Below, one piece after another: positions 18,923-27,715 of a stretch of DNA of 64,000 nucleotides. This DNA is from Paenibacillus polysaccharolyticus. GTDB lineage: Bacteria > Bacillota > Bacilli > Paenibacillales > Paenibacillaceae. The notes under the pieces are model-generated. The model did no database searches and had not been told where the DNA came from. It saw nothing but the letters and a program-made list of their open reading frames with translations. Each line of letters opens with the position of its first letter. Position 1 is the stretch's first letter. Location: assembly GCF_900102085.1 (NCBI RefSeq), contig NZ_FMVM01000001.1, positions 62,001-126,000 of the forward strand, given 5' to 3'. The translations under genes and the position numbers were made by a program.

Positions 18923-20893
18923 TTAATAAATGGCTATCAACTTTCCACTGAGGAATCCTAAAGCTCTGACTCCTGAAGAACTTGCATAAACCCAAACTTC
19001 AATTTTTCCTTTTGAACTTGCTTCTTGCGTAATACTGTTTGGATCTCCCCATGCCAGACGCGCTTGTGTAGTATTCATCCCTAGAGCTACTTCACCCGCA
19101 ATGATTTTCTTCCATGTAGATGAAGACCAGTTGTATTTTTTATAGGGATCGTAAGAAAAGAATTGATCTGAATCTGCCAACATCTCCGTTACACTCGATG
19201 GAAACCCGCCTGCATAAGCAATAACGCTTTTACCCTTGGTATTACGGAAAACAATGGAGTAGCTTCGTTCATCATACTTCCCTTTTTCAATTTTAATATC
19301 GGTGATAGTCAATTTACTAAAGCGTTGCCCTAGGCTTGTATCACTATTAATCCAATAGGACTTGCCAATGAACCGGCTCAGATTTCCCAACTCTTTTTTC
19401 TTAATCAAAGCAAGCGTATCCTTCGACTCCACCACAAAAGCAGCATTTCCAACGAACACTTTGGCTTGTTTCAACTCAGTATCCCAATTTACCTGTATGC
19501 GTGCCACTTGTTTTAAAAGTTCCGCAGGAAATACGGTTTGCCCGTTAATGGTCTGCACCTTACCTTTCATTGTGATCGCTTTATCGTTGAACTCTGCTAC
19601 TGCACTTCCCTTTGTCAGTGTGATAAGGTCATTTCCCATCTGTATCTTGAAACGAACTCCCTGAACATCGATTTTGGCTCCTAGCATTTTGAAGACAGAT
19701 TGTACAGGTAAATACACATTTCCGTTTAATAATTCAGCTCCTGTCAAATTCTGTTGAGAGTTAACGGTCAGTTGTGTATCGGAAGACTTATCCCCTATTT
19801 TCAGCATCACTTTTGTAGTTCCCATGCCTGTTGCTTTCAGCTTGCCATCTGGCAGAATCAGAGCTACTTGCGACTGTTCCAACGTAATTTCACCAGGCAG
19901 AGGCGCACGTTTTGTTTTGAACCCGTTACTATAATTCTCCTGAACAGTAAGTGTGACTATGTCTCCGATATTAGCTTCCTTGGTTGATGCCGTAAGCGTT
20001 ACTTGATTCAGAGTCGGTGCCGATAGAGAAGTTAACTTCCCACTATGATATACAGCCCACGAGCCATCCTGTAACTGTGCATATAATTCGTCCAGATCAA
20101 GTGAATACACCATTCTGGATACATTGTTTAGTCCCGGTAACTGCTCACCCTTGTAATTGTCATTTCTGTCATAATTCCAGACTGTTCCATCCTTTTTCAC
20201 CGCGAGTAGTTTATACTCGTTTCCCCACCAGATCAAAGATTGGACATCATTGGCAATCGTAATTTGCTCTTCCTGATACAACATATTGACAATAACTACC
20301 GAGTTGTCATCTTTTAATACTGCTGCAAAAACATTATTTGCTGCAATTGCGGTAGCGTTAGCTACATTTCCAGCTTTTCGAATTTTACTATATTTTGAAT
20401 AATATATATCACCTGATGAAGACAAAATGGTGTCAGTGATGTCACTTCCATATGAATAGGAACTTACATCTAGAGCAGAATCCAGAACTTTCTCCTGATC
20501 TCTAAACTTATACAGGCTCCCATCCTGAAGCTGAACCCATCCATTACCATATACCTTATTAACTCCTTTGAATTGTTTGGTTGTTGGCAAATGAGGATTA
20601 TCCATATCCCACATGATAACTTGATCATCCGCAGTCCAACCAAAAACAACTCCATTATATGATCCTGAGATTCCGATTAAATTACGATTTTGTGTCCACA
20701 CTCCAGCAATACTTCCTTTTGACCACAAGGTTCCATCATTTAGCAGATAGTTATTACGGTCAAGAACAGAATGAATAGAACGATTCGACTCAGACGAAGC
20801 AAATGCTCCAGGTATCCCCATCAGAACACTAAGAACCAGAATCCCGATCCACAATGTAAACGTTCTAACTCGTGCTTTTTTGAATAGTAGCAT
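18923..20893 (-). CDS. Secreted protein with RCC1-like and copper-amine-oxidase-N domains
   Basis: A 656-residue exported protein with a signal peptide (about 1-32, ending GAFASS). Residues about 35-290 contain repeated beta-propeller-like segments, each with a WSKGS, LLAVKKDGTVWNY or LQDGSW type motif, reminiscent of RCC1 repeats. Next comes a bacterial Ig-like stretch (about 295-370, LTASTKEANIGDIVTLTV), then a copper-amine-oxidase N-terminal domain (LLNGNVYLPVQSVFKMLGA, about 380-480). The C-terminal region (LGMNTTQARLAWGDPNSI) looks like an SmpA/OmlA-type domain. Cell-surface role likely; substrate unknown. Such domain mixes are common in Paenibacillus. Confidence 0.75.
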   Translation of the reverse strand: MLLFKKARVRTFTLWIGILVLSVLMGIPGAFASSESNRSIHSVLDRNNYLLNDGTLWSKGSIAGVWTQNRNLIGISGSYNGVVFGWTADDQVIMWDMDNPHLPTTKQFKGVNKVYGNGWVQLQDGSLYKFRDQEKVLDSALDVSSYSYGSDITDTILSSSGDIYYSKYSKIRKAGNVANATAIAANNVFAAVLKDDNSVVIVNMLYQEEQITIANDVQSLIWWGNEYKLLAVKKDGTVWNYDRNDNYKGEQLPGLNNVSRMVYSLDLDELYAQLQDGSWAVYHSGKLTSLSAPTLNQVTLTASTKEANIGDIVTLTVQENYSNGFKTKRAPLPGEITLEQSQVALILPDGKLKATGMGTTKVMLKIGDKSSDTQLTVNSQQNLTGAELLNGNVYLPVQSVFKMLGAKIDVQGVRFKIQMGNDLITLTKGSAVAEFNDKAITMKGKVQTINGQTVFPAELLKQVARIQVNWDTELKQAKVFVGNAAFVVESKDTLALIKKKELGNLSRFIGKSYWINSDTSLGQRFSKLTITDIKIEKGKYDERSYSIVFRNTKGKSVIAYAGGFPSSVTEMLADSDQFFSYDPYKKYNWSSSTWKKIIAGEVALGMNTTQARLAWGDPNSITQEASSKGKIEVWVYASSSGVRALGFLSGKLIAIY

Positions 20894-21030
20894 TCCTATA
20901 CGTTCCCTTCTCTCTATGTATCTAGTAAACTAAATTTTTCATTTGACCCCTCCTAAGCCAAGCCTAATACTATTCGGCAAAAATAACCAAATATCCTTCA
21001 AGGTATCCTTCAGACTTTATGATTCCACTC

Positions 21031-23076
21031 TTATCTCGGAGCCAGCTTATACCGCACACTTATCTCTCCATCTTTCACGCTCATCTGCACCTCACCCATC
21101 TGGTCCGTTCGATAAATTTCGGAACCCATCGCTTCCAGACGTTTCATCACTCCCGGATTCGGATGACCATAGGTATTGTTTACACCTGCAGAGATCAATG
21201 CAGATTTAGCATTCCAATATTGAAGCCATGCTTCTGTAGAGGATGTTTTGCTACCATGGTGGGCAACTTTGAGTACATCTATAGATAGATGTGATTGTAG
21301 TCGCGGTACGGTAACTACCGTTGAAGAACGATGATCTCTGCCATTTTCCGCTAGACTCCCCATCCATTCAGGCACAACTATATTCGTCTCGCTGTCCGCA
21401 ACAGTTCTCCCCGATTTTTGAACGTCCTGCTGAAAAGAGGTCGCCAGCGAACCATCCTGAATGTCATACAGCACATCCTGTTCCGTTGCCGCTTCCATAT
21501 CTCCGGTGAATAGCATAGACGTGCCCGCCATCTCCAGCAAAAAAACAACCGACCCACCGTTCTGATTCTCAAGAACAGGCAGATCTCCTGTTGGATTAGG
21601 TCCACTCCGCTCTGGTGAGATAAAATATAAAGCCGTTTCTGAATCGGGCTTATAGGTCATGCCCTGATGTGTAGCGAATAGTGGGATTTGGCGTTGCACC
21701 GCTGTGTCCAGCAACTGATCGAATTTCTCCTTTCCACTCGTCGTTCCGTTAAAAATGAAGCGTTTCACTGGAATTTGCTCCAGTACGGCCTGAAGGCCAC
21801 CGGCATGATCCTGATCCGCATGAGTCACAATGACAGCATCAAGCTGGTGAATGCCTCTCTTTTTTAATAAAGGAACAACAACTTTAGCTCCCACCTCATA
21901 CGGATCACGCCTTGTTTTCCACGAGTGTTCGCTCCCCCCAAAGTTAACCGTGCCTCCGCCATCTACAAGGATATGTTTGCCTTCTGGTGTTGTAATCAAT
22001 GTACTGTCTCCCTGACCAATGTCCAGAAATTGAACTACACCTGTTCCCGCAGGACGTGGCGTCTGATATGCCCACCATAATCCTGCTACAAAACTGACGG
22101 CAAGCACACCACATAACCATCGCTTCGCTTGGCTCATGCGTACTTCGCTATAGAAGGCCGCACCTCTGGATGTAAATGCACTTGCATACTCAGGCCAGGC
22201 GATACTTGCGCCAAGAGTAGAGAGTGAACCATGATCTGATGTTGCTCTTCGAGTAGGCAAGGGATCGCGCGCTGAAAGTTGCAAGCGATCGTTCGCTTTC
22301 GCTGTGTAAAGTGATTGAGTGTCAGCAGACCGTGAAGAATTGAAGCCTAATGCTAGTGTAGAGCCCCTTTGTGTAGCACCTCGTGAAGACATATCAAGTG
22401 GCGCTGTATCCTCTTCTGCAACATGAATATTTTGGGGTATCTCACCGCCGCTCCGCTGATAGAGCAAATAAAGCAACACATATAAAATCACATAATAGGT
22501 TGCAATCCATAATAAGGAAGGTGTAGGCCAGATCATCACAAAACCTGGCAAACTGTTCATCCATTCCACACTGAGAAAGGTAAGTTGATTCAACTGAATC
22601 GCAATCCATGCCAGAAGTTTCGCAAGCGGAAGCCACACAAATGATAGAATCATCGCAACCGTACCTAAGGGAAGCACTACAGCACTAATCAAAGACACCA
22701 GCAAAAAATTGGCTGCAAAAGACAGCAACGAGAACTGATTGAAGTACAGAATCGTCACTGGAAAAGAAATCAGTTGCGCTGTTACCGTAACCGAAGCTGT
22801 CGCTGCCAGCGATTTGGGCCATTTGCTGAACAACCTGTTAATAAGCGGCATATAAATCATCAGTCCCGCCGTCACCAGAAAAGAGAGTTGAAAACTCACA
22901 TTTAATAAAAAATAAGGATTCCACCAGAGCATGAGCAAAGCCGCTGCACTGATGATCTGAATACCATCTCTGGCCAATCCGCGTTTCGCCATATACAGAC
23001 CGATCATAGTGTAAGCCACCAGATTAAATGATAAAACGCATATCGAAAAACCGCGACAAATCAACACCGTTTCCAC
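21031..23076 (-). pseudogene. comEC: comEC truncated at its 5' end by transposon insertion
   Basis: Remains of the DNA-uptake channel ComEC. The readable frame of 681 codons holds comEC sequence only from about codon 23 (MIGLYMAKRGLARDG); the first 22 codons come from the transposon end. It retains the membrane 'competence' domain (NVSFQLSFLVTAGLMIY and later helices, about 25-215), a 110-residue linker and the metallo-beta-lactamase-like nuclease domain (LDIGQGDSTLITT, THADQDHAGGL, LFTGDM, LKVAHHGSKTS). The N-terminal OB-fold and first helices are missing. The promoter and start are lost, so competence should be abolished. Homology ends at 23009. Confidence 0.88.
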
Positions 23077-23243
23077 AGAAAATGATAAGCTGTCACCACT
23101 CCTAATGATAAGTACCGTATAAATTACCAGTCACTTTGATAAATAGCGACAATTGGCAGAATTAATGATAAAGAGCGTTTTTTGTGTCCATAAAACGTGA
23201 TAATGCCGTTATCATTACAGTGAGAATGATAACGGCATTACAT
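23010..23243. repeat. Transposon left end with multiple putative TnsB sites
   Basis: Terminal TGT at 23010. AATGATAA-like motifs, often followed by CG a few bases later, lie at 23026-23039 (AAATGATAAAACGC), 23080-23090, 23104-23116, 23135-23148 (TTTGATAAATAGCG), 23162-23176 (TTAATGATAAAGAGC), 23195-23207, and an inverted pair at 23201-23216 / 23225-23240. The last pair is a perfect 16-bp inverted repeat (TAATGCCGTTATCATT). Several directly repeated transposase sites near a TGT end are typical of Tn7-like elements. Confidence 0.75.
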
Positions 23244-23248
23244 TTTAA

Positions 23249-23293
23249 CGGTAAACAACCAATGAAGCATATTGCTTCATTGGTTGTTTACCG
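23249..23293 (-). terminator. Perfect 21-bp stem hairpin at the end of the sigma-like gene
   Basis: CGGTAAACAACCAATGAAGCA (23249-23269) and its exact complement (23273-23293) are separated by TAT. It overlaps the last codons of the gene ending at 23277. The T-run after it on the minus strand is weak (TTAAAATG). It may also insulate the transposon end from transcription. Confidence 0.6.
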
Positions 23294-23621
23294 AGTGGGC
23301 ATCATTATCGATTGCTCTTTGAATTGCTTTTTCAATATAAGGTTTTAGAAACTCATTAATATCATCACCTTGATAATCAGTAATATGTTCAATTCCTTCA
23401 TATAAACCCGCACCTGCTTCGTTGATCAAATCCATAAAATCTATCCCCAAGCCAAGATAGTTGAGGCAAACATCTATTAAAAATACTTGTTTTGCCTTGC
23501 CTAGATTAGATTTTGCATCCTGATAACCTCTTTTAGATAATTCAATCAGAAGTGCCTCATGAATTAATAATTTTTTATATTTTTCTACTTCATTTAAAAA
23601 CACTTCGTCAATATCGCGCAA
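23277..23621 (-). CDS. Sigma-70 region-2-like small protein
   Basis: About 115 residues, start probably TTG 23621 because AAAAGGGG lies 8 nt upstream (a GTG at 23630 sits inside that site). The segment FLIDVCLNYLGLGIDFMDLI, followed by NEAGAGLYEGIEH and a tail like YIEKAIQRAID, aligns in register with sigma-70 regions 2.1-2.3 (for example LVVSIAKRY.GRG.LFLDLI.EGN.GL..AVEKF ... WWIRQAI.RAI). No region 3 or 4 is present. It could be a decoy, a phage-style sigma fragment or a degenerate gene. It is the first gene inside the transposon end. This is a by-eye resemblance. Confidence 0.6.
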   Translation of the reverse strand: MRDIDEVFLNEVEKYKKLLIHEALLIELSKRGYQDAKSNLGKAKQVFLIDVCLNYLGLGIDFMDLINEAGAGLYEGIEHITDYQGDDINEFLKPYIEKAIQRAIDNDAHSVNNQ

Positions 23622-23720
23622 CCCAATCACCCCTTTTACGAAGTTCTCCTGTAGAACTATAATTCTTCTTTATTTCTAATAAAAACCATTATAAAATAAA
23701 AGGAAAAAGGTGAGTGGAAT

Positions 23721-24410
23721 ATGACAGCTTTAATCGGATACTGTTTTGACGGTGGAGCTTTTTTAGTTGCTGATACAACAAGAATTGTAAATCATCCGAA
23801 CACTTCAAATTATTGGGCTCATGTTCAAACGGATAAAATCGGTCTAGCTACTTGCGGTACTCCTATAGATGAAGCTCGATTAGCTTTACATTCCCAGATA
23901 CGTTCAACCGATGGTGTTCAAAAAATTGTTAACACGGCGATTAATTCATATAGACCTTTTTTGCTAAAGAATAACATAGCCGACACTAACTTGTTGATTT
24001 TTGGTCATGAAAAAGGAACAGGGTTCATAAGCCACTTAGATTGGAATTCCGTTTCTAGTAACTTCAATATTTTTAATTATTCTTCTGGTTCCATTGTTGC
24101 GGATGGGATTTTACCCTCCGATACAATCAAATCAGCCGATTCATTGCTAAAAAAATCTAAAACACTTGCAGGAGGATATCAATTAGATTTTTGGGCGCAG
24201 TCAATTATGAATACCCTAGTAAACCATACCGCTTCAAGATCTAATTCATTCGGAGTTAACCCTATTGGATTTCCGATAGACTTAATGATATTTAGGGAAA
24301 TTGATAAGAAAAATTATCAGTCTTACAAGAGAATACCTGTTCCCAATCCTAATTTAAGTACCATGATCCAAAGTAAAGTGTCAAAAGATATCTTTACTAT
24401 TTATATGTGA
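23721..24410 (+). CDS. Proteasome-like Ntn-hydrolase
   Basis: A 229-residue protein that looks like a single proteasome beta / HslV-type subunit. After the initiator Met, Thr begins the mature chain (TALIGYCFDGG). Counting from that Thr, an Asp falls at position 17 (FLVADTTRI), the same as proteasomal Asp17, and the Lys of TDKIGLATCG is in the place of Lys33. The GxxxDEARLAL region matches the beta-subunit helix. No ATPase partner is adjacent. It is followed 13 bp later by a TTG-started gene, probably in the same transcript. It could be a protease, or another N-terminal nucleophile amidase. Ribosome site: AAAAAGGTGAG. Confidence 0.7.
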   Translation: MTALIGYCFDGGAFLVADTTRIVNHPNTSNYWAHVQTDKIGLATCGTPIDEARLALHSQIRSTDGVQKIVNTAINSYRPFLLKNNIADTNLLIFGHEKGTGFISHLDWNSVSSNFNIFNYSSGSIVADGILPSDTIKSADSLLKKSKTLAGGYQLDFWAQSIMNTLVNHTASRSNSFGVNPIGFPIDLMIFREIDKKNYQSYKRIPVPNPNLSTMIQSKVSKDIFTIYM

Positions 24411-24423
24411 AGGAGCAATTATT

Positions 24424-25317
24424 TTGGAGGATATCGTAGTCTATGGTATAGACGCTGGCGCAAATTATGGTTGGGTTCGTTTGGAGTCCCACCCTGGAGA
24501 TCTTGATAACTATATACCGGAGATAAAATGTCATAAACCGCGATGCATTACAAAATGTATCTGTAAACGAAAAAACGCAATAAGTAGTACAGACCGATTA
24601 ACAAACACAATGGATGGAAGTCACTTCCAAGCGGGAAGGAAATATTCAGAAAAGTATAGTGTAGCAGGAAAAAATCAAACTACATTCATTGATGATACTC
24701 CAACATTAATAAATTTAATCCTCGCAGATCTGCAAGACTTAAAGAAAGTGGCTGTTGGTATTGAAGCCCCAATGTGGTGTACAACAAGTTTAACTATAAG
24801 ATTTCTGGAAGAAGGAAATGGTGCTCATTGGTGGAATCCGGCTGCCTCTTCAGCAACAATTAATGCTATAAATATTGGTGTACAAATATTTAGTGGTCTA
24901 GGGGCATTGGTTAAAAAGGGCTCGCTTCGTTCAACTACCGATATTAATCAGTGGTTATCTAGCAATCAATGTAACATTCTTTTATTTGAAGGCTTCGTAT
25001 ATGGTCAATACAAAATAGAGTCGATTCAATGGACACAAAAACGAAAATTACATAAAGATACGAAGAGTTTAAGCATACATGATTTTAAGCCACCAGAGGA
25101 GCATCTTTGGGATGCTTTTTTAGTAGCATCAGCCTTCTGGGAGTTTCATTCATCAAGCAAGAAATCACAGAATAAATTAGGAAATTACAAATCAATAGTT
25201 CAACCAATAACTTATCAGGGAGATGTCCTCTCACACTGGCATACTATTCTAAGGAAAGCCCGCATCCCTCGTAATCCTGTAGCAGATCAAGATTGCCTAA
25301 TTTTTTCAATTCAATAA
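24424..25317 (+). CDS. Predicted RNase H-fold protein (DUF429-like)
   Basis: A 297-residue protein starting with TTG 24424 behind AAGGAG. The pattern YGIDAGANYGWVRLE (first beta strand with Asp), VAVGIEAPMW (second acidic strand), and C-terminal HLWDAFLVASAFW (helix with Asp) is that of RNase H-like nucleases, closest in feel to DUF429 or RuvC-like proteins. A Cys/His cluster (CHKPRCITKCICKRK, about 35-50) inserted after strand 1 may bind zinc. It is coupled to the proteasome-like gene. No pathway is known for such a pair. Confidence 0.6.
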   Translation: MEDIVVYGIDAGANYGWVRLESHPGDLDNYIPEIKCHKPRCITKCICKRKNAISSTDRLTNTMDGSHFQAGRKYSEKYSVAGKNQTTFIDDTPTLINLILADLQDLKKVAVGIEAPMWCTTSLTIRFLEEGNGAHWWNPAASSATINAINIGVQIFSGLGALVKKGSLRSTTDINQWLSSNQCNILLFEGFVYGQYKIESIQWTQKRKLHKDTKSLSIHDFKPPEEHLWDAFLVASAFWEFHSSSKKSQNKLGNYKSIVQPITYQGDVLSHWHTILRKARIPRNPVADQDCLIFSIQ

Positions 25318-25667
25318 ATCAATCATCAAGTTTAATAACTACAGTCTATTCTTTCCCCAGTTCCAAATAATAGAATAGAACTCACATATGGACTAGCAAA
25401 ATATTGCTTTTAATTGTTGTGGCACATGAGTAATTCAATAGTTACTCACCATTTTTTGTATATCTTGAGAATCATATTTTAGCGCTGAGATAATTTTGTT
25501 GCTAGTACATAGCATATAGCAAATATAATTAAAACCAAAAATCTTTTGGTGAACATCTATTTTAACAGAATAATCTTAGTGATTAAGCCCCAATCGGGAG
25601 ATCATCTTAAAATGGTCTCCCTGTATTATGCAAAAAAACAGCATGACTTCTTAAGTCATGCTGTTTC
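25318..25667 (-). terminator. AT-rich gap ending in the KAP-gene terminator (25632-25665)
   Basis: AAACAGCATGACTT and its exact complement with a CTT loop (25637-25667 region) are followed on the minus strand by TTTTTTTGC, a classic terminator for the KAP gene. A weaker hairpin, GGGAGATCA / TGGTCTCCC, lies at 25594-25620. The rest, 25318-25590, shows nothing recognisable. Confidence 0.75.
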
Positions 25668-27371
25668 TCAGCGAATTAAACTTTTATCAATAAGTGAGTC
25701 AGCTGCAACAATAACTTCAATTCTCATATCACTTACGTATTTATTTAAATATCGGATTCTTTTATGAGAATCTTCTTTAACTGAAGACATAAACGAACCA
25801 TACATACTCTCGAACCTCATGTACTTATACTTCTTTTGATTTTTAACCTTTTTCATACTTGCGACAAAAAAGTTAGATTCATCAGGGTTAAAATAAAATA
25901 CAAAGAACCATCTTATATATTCATTAAAGGTTACTTTGTGTTTCATTGCTTCAAAATGAGATATAACGCTCTCCTTTGATAACACCAACAAGTTTAGTAT
26001 CCGCTTAACTTCTCTAGGGGTAATGTCTTTAATTTTTGTGATATCATTAATTATAGATATAATAGTAACTTTCTCTTCTGAATCAAAAAAATTCGTCTGC
26101 TTAAGAAGTTTTTCTAAAAATGTACTATAATCTGAATGTTCATTTAAATAAACTGGAATTGAAATGTATTTCTGGAGATAATCATGCCCAAAGCTTAATT
26201 TATCATCTCGTGTTGCTTGGTCTTTCAGGAAAAATTGGTTGTTGTTCGCCAATGCTAATGCAACTAACTCTTCATTCATTGAAATGACTTTGATAATAGA
26301 CTCTGACGAAATGAAGAGTTGAAGTGCAGAAAAAAATTCAACGATTGTTTTTTCAGAACAACGATCAAGCTCGTCAACAATAAGGACAATATTTTCATCT
26401 TTTTTCAACCAGATTTTTATCAACTTATCAAGAGAATGTTTTACTTCTTCTCGAGACCCTAACTTTGCTTTAAAATCAGGTATAAGGATTTGATGAAGCA
26501 ATTTATTGGATAATGGTTTAATTACAAACACGAGCTTCTTAACAAATGGAACAATGAATTGATAAATGCTACTCACAAGTAACGTAGCTGAAACAAGATA
26601 CACGTAGAGTTCTGTGTTTTTTATAGTATCATCTAAAGAATCATATTTTCTAAACCATAATGAGTAAGCTAAAATACATGATATTACTAACAAGCCACTA
26701 AATAAATACATTGCCTTATTGCTTCTAAATGATGGAACCAGACTGTTCCAAGCAAACTTAATTCGCCCACGTAACTTTGTTTCAGCATCATATTTCAAAT
26801 ACAATTCCTTTAATATAGAAAACCAAATCATTTTATGATCGTCATATTCAGTTGGATTAAATCTAACAATATACGATTTTTTATATCTTTCTCTATCAAT
26901 AGGATCATTTTGTTTTATTTTCTGATTAATTTTATCTAAGTTCTTTTCAATAAGACCAGCAAATGTGGATTTTCCCCGCCCCCACTTTCCATAAATTCCG
27001 ATAGTCAAAGGAGCTATAGTCTGTTTATTAGCTATAAGACGAGCAAGGGCATTGGCTTTGGCGTTCCTATCTAACAAATCCACATCACTTTCTTTGTCTA
27101 TAAGTGCTGCTTCCAGCTCTAACTTACTGGAAAAATTAGAGATTTTGTTTTCATTCTCTTCTTGTACCTCAATTATTCTTAATTTCGATTTTAAATTTTC
27201 AGCTTTTCGGCTTAGTTCATTGAGATGTGCTGTAGAACCTTCCTCCTGGATAGGCTCTTCATAATGCTCTTCATCTATTGCACCATGAAGTTGCTGCACT
27301 AGATCATCTATTTCTTCTCTCACGTTATATAATTCGACGTTAATAATTCGTTTTTCTTCATCTCGACTCAT
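25668..27371 (-). CDS. KAP-family P-loop NTPase with membrane segments
   Basis: 567 residues. An N-terminal coiled-coil region (about 1-95) leads to a P-loop GIYGKWGRGKSTF (Walker A, about 127-139) and a Walker B VLIVDELDRCS (about 337-347). Two transmembrane helices (about 222-242 and 257-277) are inserted between them, the hallmark of KAP NTPases (Kidins220/ARMS and PifA). PifA confers phage exclusion, and many bacterial KAP proteins lie in defence islands. It is monocistronic with a strong terminator and is divergent from a HEPN gene 344 bp away. Membrane-associated antiviral ATPase is a reasonable inference. Confidence 0.85.
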   Translation of the reverse strand: MSRDEEKRIINVELYNVREEIDDLVQQLHGAIDEEHYEEPIQEEGSTAHLNELSRKAENLKSKLRIIEVQEENENKISNFSSKLELEAALIDKESDVDLLDRNAKANALARLIANKQTIAPLTIGIYGKWGRGKSTFAGLIEKNLDKINQKIKQNDPIDRERYKKSYIVRFNPTEYDDHKMIWFSILKELYLKYDAETKLRGRIKFAWNSLVPSFRSNKAMYLFSGLLVISCILAYSLWFRKYDSLDDTIKNTELYVYLVSATLLVSSIYQFIVPFVKKLVFVIKPLSNKLLHQILIPDFKAKLGSREEVKHSLDKLIKIWLKKDENIVLIVDELDRCSEKTIVEFFSALQLFISSESIIKVISMNEELVALALANNNQFFLKDQATRDDKLSFGHDYLQKYISIPVYLNEHSDYSTFLEKLLKQTNFFDSEEKVTIISIINDITKIKDITPREVKRILNLLVLSKESVISHFEAMKHKVTFNEYIRWFFVFYFNPDESNFFVASMKKVKNQKKYKYMRFESMYGSFMSSVKEDSHKRIRYLNKYVSDMRIEVIVAADSLIDKSLIR

Positions 27372-27715
27372 TACAAACCGCCTGTCATTCGAATTTTAGG
27401 TCAATTTTATGACTATATATTAAAAAAAATAATGTCGCCTCCACACTAAGGCATATATAAAAAGAATATGAAAGGGTAGCGAGCTTTTTTACTTGATTTT
27501 CTAAAAAACTCGTTGGATATATCTTATAAAGTTATGAAGAACTACCCTGATGGTAATTATGAGATTTGTATTTAAGCCAAATACACAGTTTGTTCAGGGG
27601 AATCAACCGGCTATATCTTACTGAAAAGTCACACATCAATTCTATTATGGTCTTACTAATCTCTTTATCATATAATTTAATCTAAAGAATTAAATTCACG
27701 GGGGATGATTAATAT
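27372..27715. other. Intergenic region between divergent KAP and HEPN genes
   Basis: 344 bp, very AT-rich. It must contain both promoters, but I could not pick boxes with confidence. A ribosome site GGGGGATGA precedes the HEPN gene. No hairpins, repeats or small genes were recognised. Confidence 0.5.
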
